Positions 5,492 to 9,169 of a DNA stretch of 9,169 nt are shown here, piece by piece. A program made the translations under genes and the position numbers. Within the stretch, counting starts at the first letter, position 1. Every line of letters begins with the position of its first letter. The notes under the pieces are model-generated. The model saw nothing but the letters and a program-made list of their open reading frames with translations, searched no databases and was not told the origin of the DNA. The DNA is from Azoarcus sp. (GTDB lineage: Bacteria; Pseudomonadota; Gammaproteobacteria; Burkholderiales; Rhodocyclaceae): positions 1 through 9,169 of the forward strand of contig JALNWS010000162.1 in the NCBI GenBank assembly GCA_023230755.1. Reading direction: 5' to 3'.

Positions 5492-6611
5492 CGATCCCAA
5501 CGCCAATGAACTCGTTGCCCTGCAGAGCGAAGTCGCCCGTCTCAAGAAGGTGGTTGCAGCACTGGTTGCACGCGCCGAGAACACGTCCGATCTCACAGAC
5601 TCCGACTTCGGGGTCTTCCAGGCCACCTTGCTGCTCGAAGACCAGGTACGCAGTCGCACGCAGGAGCTCCGCTCCGCACTGCACAGGCTGGAAACCACGA
5701 ACCGGGCGCTGGATGAATCCAATGCACTGTTTCAGGCAATTTTCGACCTGATGCCCAATCCGGTCGCCCTGTCTTCGATGCAAGACGCCACCTTGCTGAA
5801 GGTCAGCCGGAGCTTTGCCGACTTCTTCGGCTATCGGCCGGCGGAGATGGTCGGCAAGCGCACGGGATCGGAGCAGCTGAAGTTCTGGTCTGATCCCGAC
5901 CAGCGCGCACAGTATCGGGCGGCAGCTGAAGCCGCCATGGGCGAGACGGTCAGGTTCGAGGGCAAGGCGCTGCGCCGGGATGGCAGCGTCGCACAAGTCG
6001 TGCTCACCGGCAGGACGATAAACGTCTGCGGGAAGCGCTTTCTGATGACGGACGTGCGCGACGTGACCGAGGAAGCCCGTCGGGGGGCGCATCTGCGCTC
6101 GCTGTCCGAGCACGATGCGCTGACCGGTCTGCCCAATCGGCGACTGTTTCTCGAGCGTCTGAATCAGGCCATGACGCAAGCACGGCAGAACGCTTCACCC
6201 TTGGCCGTTTGTTATCTCGACCTCGACGGTTTCAAGGAGGTCAATGACCGGCTCGGGCATCAGGCAGGAGATGACGTCCTGGTCGAAGCGGCGAACAGAT
6301 TGGTGGCGGCCGTGCGGGGGAGCGACACGGTTGGCCGGCTTGGGGGTGACGAATTTGCGATTCTGCTCCCCGGGCTACCCGCATCCGGCAACTTCGACGA
6401 GATCCTGCGCCGTATTCTGAATACGGTCAGGCGTCCATACGCCTTGAAGGCGGGCTCTGTGGATGGCATCGGAGCAAGCATCGGGTTCACTGTGTACCCG
6501 GACGACGACGTGCCGGCCCAGACCCTGCTGGAACACGCGGATCAGAGCATGTATGCGGTGAAGCGCGCAGGCAAGAATCATTTCCGTCGCTTCAGGGGCA
6601 ACACACCCTGA
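5484..6611 (+). CDS. PAS-GGDEF diguanylate cyclase
   Basis: The 375-residue cytoplasmic enzyme should make cyclic di-GMP from two GTP. It shows an N-terminal helical, probably coiled-coil stretch (about 7-82), a PAS domain (about 83-195; FQAIFDLMPNPVAL, FADFFGYRPAEMVG, ending DVTEEARR), then a GGDEF domain (about 205-370). The active site is intact: GGDEF at 287-291, metal-region Asp246 and Asp248 in YLDLDGF, and NDRLGHQAGD. The inhibitory I-site RGSD (278-281) lies the standard five residues upstream, predicting product feedback. No EAL domain or membrane segment is present, so input must come from the PAS domain or a partner. The ATG at 5484 is chosen because GGAGG (5470-5474) precedes it and it overlaps the FIST stop. 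The GTG-like start at 5460 would add eight residues. The upstream FIST protein is the likely partner. Confidence 0.93.
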   Translation: MHNDPNANELVALQSEVARLKKVVAALVARAENTSDLTDSDFGVFQATLLLEDQVRSRTQELRSALHRLETTNRALDESNALFQAIFDLMPNPVALSSMQDATLLKVSRSFADFFGYRPAEMVGKRTGSEQLKFWSDPDQRAQYRAAAEAAMGETVRFEGKALRRDGSVAQVVLTGRTINVCGKRFLMTDVRDVTEEARRGAHLRSLSEHDALTGLPNRRLFLERLNQAMTQARQNASPLAVCYLDLDGFKEVNDRLGHQAGDDVLVEAANRLVAAVRGSDTVGRLGGDEFAILLPGLPASGNFDEILRRILNTVRRPYALKAGSVDGIGASIGFTVYPDDDVPAQTLLEHADQSMYAVKRAGKNHFRRFRGNTP

Positions 6612-6618
6612 GCTCAGG
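6607..6618. other. 12-bp palindrome holding two convergent stop codons
   Basis: CCTGAGCTCAGG is a perfect palindrome. The cyclase gene's TGA (6609-6611) and the LysR gene's TGA, read from the minus strand (6614-6616), lie inside it two bases apart. No T-rich intrinsic terminator exists between the genes, so convergent transcripts probably overlap unless Rho ends them. Confidence 0.7.
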
Positions 6619-7567
6619 CCACGCGCCGCAAGCTAGGGGTTGCCGGTGCCGCACGGGCCGCACGCACGATCCGTTCGCGGAACCAGCGGCATTCGGCGGA
6701 GTGCTGGGTGCGGTCGTGCCACAACAGGTAGTAAGCCATCGACGGTAGTTCGACCGGCGCGGGCACGATGCTGAGCGGCAGCATGGTGGTGTAGTGCTCG
6801 GCGAAGCGCGCGGGGGCGGTGAAGATCAGGTCAGAGTTGATCAGCATGAAGGGCGCCATGTGAAAGTACGGCACATGGGCCACCACGTTGCGACGCATGC
6901 GCTCGCGCGCGAGGAAAACATCGACCACGCCACGCTGCCCGACCGAATACGGCGTGGGCACGACATGCTCCGCCGCCAGCCAGTCGCTCATGCTGAGCTG
7001 GCCGGTGGCGAGCGGATGGCCGGTGCGCATCATCACCACCATACGGTCTTCGAACAGCGGCGCAGTGCGCAGGTGGTCGGGCGGGTTGGGCCAGTTGCCG
7101 ATGACGAGATCGAGTTCGCCGGATTCGAGTGCATGCGGGTAATCCGAATTCTGCGTCATCGAATGGAAAGCGATCTGCGCCTTGGGCGCGAGCTTGTGCA
7201 CATCGGTCACGACTTCACCCAGCAGCATGGCGTTGAGGTAGTCGGGCGTGGCCACGTTGAAGCTGCGGCGGGTGCTCGCAGGGTCGAATCCGGCGGGGCC
7301 TTCAGCGATGCGTTCAAGCTGTTCGAGCACGATGCGAATCGGCTCGAGCAGCTCTGCACCACGCTCGGTCGGCGTCATGCCGCCACGCGAGCGCACCAGC
7401 AACGGGTCGCCGGTGATGTCACGCAGACGTTTGAGCGCGGTGCTGACCGCGGGCTGCGACAGATTGAGACGGCGAGCGGCGCGCGACACGCTGCCTTCGG
7501 TGAGCAGTACATGCAGTACGCGCAGCAGGTGTGCGTCGAGTGAATCCCAGGTGCATCCGTTGGCCAT
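6614..7567 (-). CDS. LysR-family transcriptional regulator
   Basis: The 317-residue regulator has an N-terminal winged helix-turn-helix (about 10-68; the classic ASRAARRLNLSQPAVS-type pattern is seen as SVSRAARRLNLSQPAVSTAL) and an effector-binding domain (about 95-305). The effector-domain pattern (FNVATPDYLN, ELDLVIGNWP, YYLLWHDRTQHSAECRWFRE) resembles the NahR/DntR/NodD branch, whose members often sense small aromatics, though effectors vary. The ATG at 7567 has AGGAG (7575-7579) seven bases upstream. It follows urtE by only 35 bases on the same strand, so it may be co-transcribed with the urea importer genes, unlike the common divergent arrangement of LysR genes with their targets. Its regulon cannot be told from sequence. 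Confidence 0.9.
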   Translation of the reverse strand: MANGCTWDSLDAHLLRVLHVLLTEGSVSRAARRLNLSQPAVSTALKRLRDITGDPLLVRSRGGMTPTERGAELLEPIRIVLEQLERIAEGPAGFDPASTRRSFNVATPDYLNAMLLGEVVTDVHKLAPKAQIAFHSMTQNSDYPHALESGELDLVIGNWPNPPDHLRTAPLFEDRMVVMMRTGHPLATGQLSMSDWLAAEHVVPTPYSVGQRGVVDVFLARERMRRNVVAHVPYFHMAPFMLINSDLIFTAPARFAEHYTTMLPLSIVPAPVELPSMAYYLLWHDRTQHSAECRWFRERIVRAARAAPATPSLRRVA

Positions 7568-7602
7568 ACTGATTCTCCTGTACGGGCCACCTGGGCCCGG
7601 TG

Positions 7603-8295
7603 TTAAACGGCGAGCGCCTCTCGCACGCCGTCGGCGTCCATGTTTTCACCCGCACCACGCATGACGATCTCGCCACGTTCCATGACAAGGTACTGGTCGG
7701 ACAGTGCACGTGCAAAATCGTAATACTGTTCCACCAGCAGGATGGCCATTTCGCCGGTGGCCGCCAGGCTGCGGATGGCGCGTTCGATATCCTTGATGAT
7801 GGAGGGCTGAATGCCCTCGGTGGGCTCGTCAAGGATGAGCAGTTTGGGGCCGAAGGCGAGCGCCCGGCCGATGGCAAGCTGTTGTTGCTGACCACCGGAG
7901 AGGTCACCGCCGCGCCGGCCCATCATCTGCTTGAGCACCGGAAACATGTCGAAGATGCGCGCGGGAATGCTTTCGCCACTGGGGCGGGTCGCCAGCCCCA
8001 TGTGCAGGTTTTCTTCGACGGTGAGGCGCGGAAAGATCTCGCGGCCCTGGGGTACATAGCCGATGCCGGCGCGCACGCGGTTATACGATGGTGCGCGGGT
8101 GATGTCCTGCGCACCAAAGTGGATCGAACCGCTGGCTGCAGGGACGAGACCCATCAGTGTCTTGAGCAGCGTGGTTTTGCCCACACCGTTGCGCCCAAGC
8201 AGGGTCGTCACCTTGCCCACCGGGACCTCAAACGAGAGCCCACGCAGGATGTGACTGCCACCGTAGTACTGATTCAGGTTGTCGACTTTCAGCAT
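7603..8295 (-). CDS. urtE: Urea ABC importer ATP-binding protein UrtE
   Basis: This 230-residue ATPase of the branched-chain-amino-acid-type importer family is recognisable as UrtE, one of two ATPases driving urea uptake. The start MLKVDNLNQYYGGSHILRG is a UrtE hallmark. Motifs: Walker A GRNGVGKT (34-41), Q-loop VPQGREIFP, signature LSGGQQQ (132-138), and Walker B LLILDEP with Glu157. LLVEQ replaces the usual switch His, as in LivF/UrtE proteins. Length is normal. The ATG at 8295 has AAAGGA (8303-8308) seven bases upstream. urtE usually follows urtD within a few bases, but here the two are 559 bases apart with repeats between. It may therefore depend on readthrough or on its own promoter. Confidence 0.92.
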   Translation of the reverse strand: MLKVDNLNQYYGGSHILRGLSFEVPVGKVTTLLGRNGVGKTTLLKTLMGLVPAASGSIHFGAQDITRAPSYNRVRAGIGYVPQGREIFPRLTVEENLHMGLATRPSGESIPARIFDMFPVLKQMMGRRGGDLSGGQQQQLAIGRALAFGPKLLILDEPTEGIQPSIIKDIERAIRSLAATGEMAILLVEQYYDFARALSDQYLVMERGEIVMRGAGENMDADGVREALAV

Positions 8296-8413
8296 GATAT
8301 TTTCCTTTCGGCGCTTCCTGGCTTGTGGCCTGGGGCCTTGGGTCAGGGTTTTATTAGCAAGAATCGGGCGCGGTTTTCTGGATTCAAAATAAATTCTTGG
8401 TTGGATGCCGGCC
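8296..8413 (-). other. urtE leader region
   Basis: This non-coding stretch lies between the inner edge of the left repeat copy and the urtE start. It holds the urtE ribosome site and an AT-rich part with a 7-bp inverted repeat, CAAGAAT (8358-8364) with ATTCTTG (8393-8399). TAATAA (on the minus strand near 8350-8356) is a poor -10 candidate without a clear -35. No sigma-54 element was found. Whether urtE has its own promoter here is undecided. Confidence 0.3.
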
Positions 8414-8552
8414 GTGCTACTAACGCCAGCTACGCCGGGTGTTTGCTCCGTGGGCTGCGGAACTCACCTTCGCTGCGCTCGGCTCGGACAGTCCTCGCCC
8501 ACTGCACAAACACCCAACATAGCTGGCTTGGCTGGGGGTGCTGGTGAACGTG
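8414..8552 (+). repeat. Palindromic intergenic repeat, copy 1
   Basis: This copy of about 139 bases aligns with copy 2 read in reverse. It starts GTGCTACTAACG and ends GTGAACGTG. Within it a long imperfect hairpin can form from three stems with symmetric 4-base internal loops: 8425-8432 with 8520-8527 (8 bp), 8437-8445 with 8507-8515 (9 bp), and 8450-8455 with 8497-8502 (6 bp). The core carries TGGGCTGCGGAACTC (8451-8465) and GCTCGGACAGTCCTCGCC (8482-8499), shared with copy 2. No transposase is present. It resembles REP/MITE-type non-autonomous elements. Family membership needs a genome-wide search. Confidence 0.8.
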
Positions 8553-8688
8553 AAAAACAAAACCCGTTTAAAGAGCTTGTGCGCGGTGCACTCGTCACGC
8601 GTCAGACCTTCGTCTGTCAGACTGACACACCGCTGAATGCGTCGATTTTCATTAGTGCACTACTTCCCCGCAGCATCTCTGCCTTTCC
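8553..8688. other. Spacer between the two repeat copies
   Basis: This 136-base non-coding stretch is flanked by the inward ends of the repeats, which form a 9-bp inverted repeat (GTGAACGTG 8544-8552, CACGTTCAC 8689-8697). It holds small dyads: CAGAC-CTTC-GTCTG (8603-8616), TGTCAG-A-CTGACA (8615-8627) and the palindrome TAGTGCACTA (8653-8662). Open frames cross it on both strands but are judged by-products of the repeats. No gene is recognised. Confidence 0.5.
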
Positions 8689-8823
8689 CACGTTCACAAC
8701 GAACCCAGTCAAGGCGGTTATGCGGGGTATTTCTGGAATGGGCGAGGACTGTCCGAGCGAGTGACACGAGCGAGTTCCGCAGCCCATGGAAGAAATACCC
8801 CGCGTGACCGCCGTTAGCAGCAC
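8689..8823 (-). repeat. Palindromic intergenic repeat, copy 2 (inverted relative to copy 1)
   Basis: This is the second copy, in opposite orientation, beginning about 30 bases past the urtD stop. Its hairpin has three stems with symmetric 3-base internal loops: 8713-8718 with 8807-8812 (6 bp), 8722-8734 with 8791-8803 (13 bp, perfect), and 8738-8743 with 8782-8787 (6 bp). The core motifs GGCGAGGACTGTCCGAGC (8741-8758) and GAGTTCCGCAGCCCA (8772-8786) are identical to copy 1. The stem arms and the centre differ but still pair. In the urt transcript this would be a strong structure between urtD and urtE. Confidence 0.82.
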
Positions 8824-8854
8824 ACTCCACACACACCAAAACAGAAACTGAACA

Positions 8855-9169
8855 CTAACGCCCCAGATAAACCTCAATCACTCGCGGATCCGCCTGCACG
8901 GTAGCCAAGTCGCCCTCAGCCAGCACAGAGCCTTCACACAGCACAGTGACCTTGCCACCCAGCGCCTCGACGAAGGCCATGTCGTGCTCGACCACCATCA
9001 GCGAGTGCTTGCCGGCTAGGCTGACAAAGAGCTCGGCAGTACGCTCGGTTTCGTCGTCGGTCATGCCGGCGACCGGCTCGTCCAGCAACAGCAGACGCGG
9101 TTCCTGCATCAGCAGCATGCCGATCTCCAGCCACTGCTTCTGACCGTGCGACAGCAGGCCGGCGCTGCG
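8855..9169 (-). CDS. urtD: Urea ABC importer ATP-binding protein UrtD (C-terminal part, cut by the window end)
   Basis: The last 104 codons of an ABC ATPase run in from the right edge, ending in TAG at 8855-8857. Visible are the signature LSHGQKQWLEIGMLL, Walker B LLLLDEP with its catalytic Glu, the D-loop region VAGMTDDE, and the switch His in VVEHD. The sequence ends VIEVYLGR. LSHGQKQWLEIGM and AGMTDDET are characteristic of UrtD, the partner ATPase of UrtE in the urea importer (UrtABCDE). Walker A and the N-terminus lie outside the window. urtA, urtB and urtC are expected further right. The in-frame ATG at 9118 is internal, not a start. Confidence 0.92.
   Translation of the reverse strand, partial: RSAGLLSHGQKQWLEIGMLLMQEPRLLLLDEPVAGMTDDETERTAELFVSLAGKHSLMVVEHDMAFVEALGGKVTVLCEGSVLAEGDLATVQADPRVIEVYLGR

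Noticed and set aside
4784..5722. Minus-strand 312-codon open frame opposite the FIST and cyclase genes
   Set aside because: It spans the junction of two well-supported genes and has no domain or ribosome site.
8414..8823. Integron attC sites or a gene cassette
   Set aside because: The copies contain CTAAC/GTTAG-like ends, but they lack properly placed R and L boxes, have long perfect stems, are in opposite orientation and enclose no cassette gene.
8414..8823. Complete insertion sequence
   Set aside because: No transposase is encoded and the length is too short. No clear target-site duplication was identified.
8405..8877. Two open frames in the urtD-urtE gap as protein genes
   Set aside because: They lie on the two inverted repeat copies and overlap each other on opposite strands. 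They have no clear ribosome site and no known domain, so they are kept only as a finding.
1..9169. CRISPR array, tRNA or rRNA genes
   Set aside because: No regularly spaced direct repeats and no tRNA- or rRNA-like sequence were seen on either strand by eye.

Overview
The window is a stretch of GC-rich proteobacterial chromosome. Gene types, codon use and NtrC/sigma-54 style control suggest a betaproteobacterium, perhaps of the Azoarcus/Thauera/Aromatoleum group (Rhodocyclales). That placement is inference from protein style; no rRNA or marker gene is present.

Layout, left to right. (1) Bases 2-130 may hold the tail of a plus-strand gene that runs in from outside. It is followed by a strong intrinsic terminator serving the minus-strand gene to its right. 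(2) A minus-strand gene encodes a Tsx-like outer-membrane channel (222-1067). (3) A long AT-rich divergent intergenic region (1068-1466) carries two NtrC-type dyads and a well-formed sigma-54 promoter pointing right. (4) A three-gene plus-strand operon encodes a NitT/TauT-type ABC importer: binding protein, ATPase and permease (1467-4148), followed by a stem-loop. (5) A translationally overlapping pair encodes a FIST-domain sensor (possible NosP-type nitric-oxide sensor) and a PAS-GGDEF diguanylate cyclase with an intact active site and I-site (4361-6611). (6) Converging on that pair, with stop codons 2 bases apart, is a minus-strand run reading right to left: urtD (partial, cut by the window end), a 559-base gap, urtE, then a LysR-family regulator.

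The common theme is nitrogen acquisition. The importer has nitrogen-limitation promoter architecture. The divergent Tsx-type channel suggests a nucleoside- or nucleobase-like substrate. The urt genes belong to the urea ABC importer. The FIST-GGDEF pair between them looks like a separate c-di-GMP signalling module.

The most unusual structure is in the urtD-urtE gap. Two roughly 137-base copies of one palindromic repeat lie there in opposite orientation, about 136 bases apart. The cores are conserved while the stem arms differ in sequence yet still pair, so structure appears to have been kept. They interrupt what is normally a tightly packed operon.
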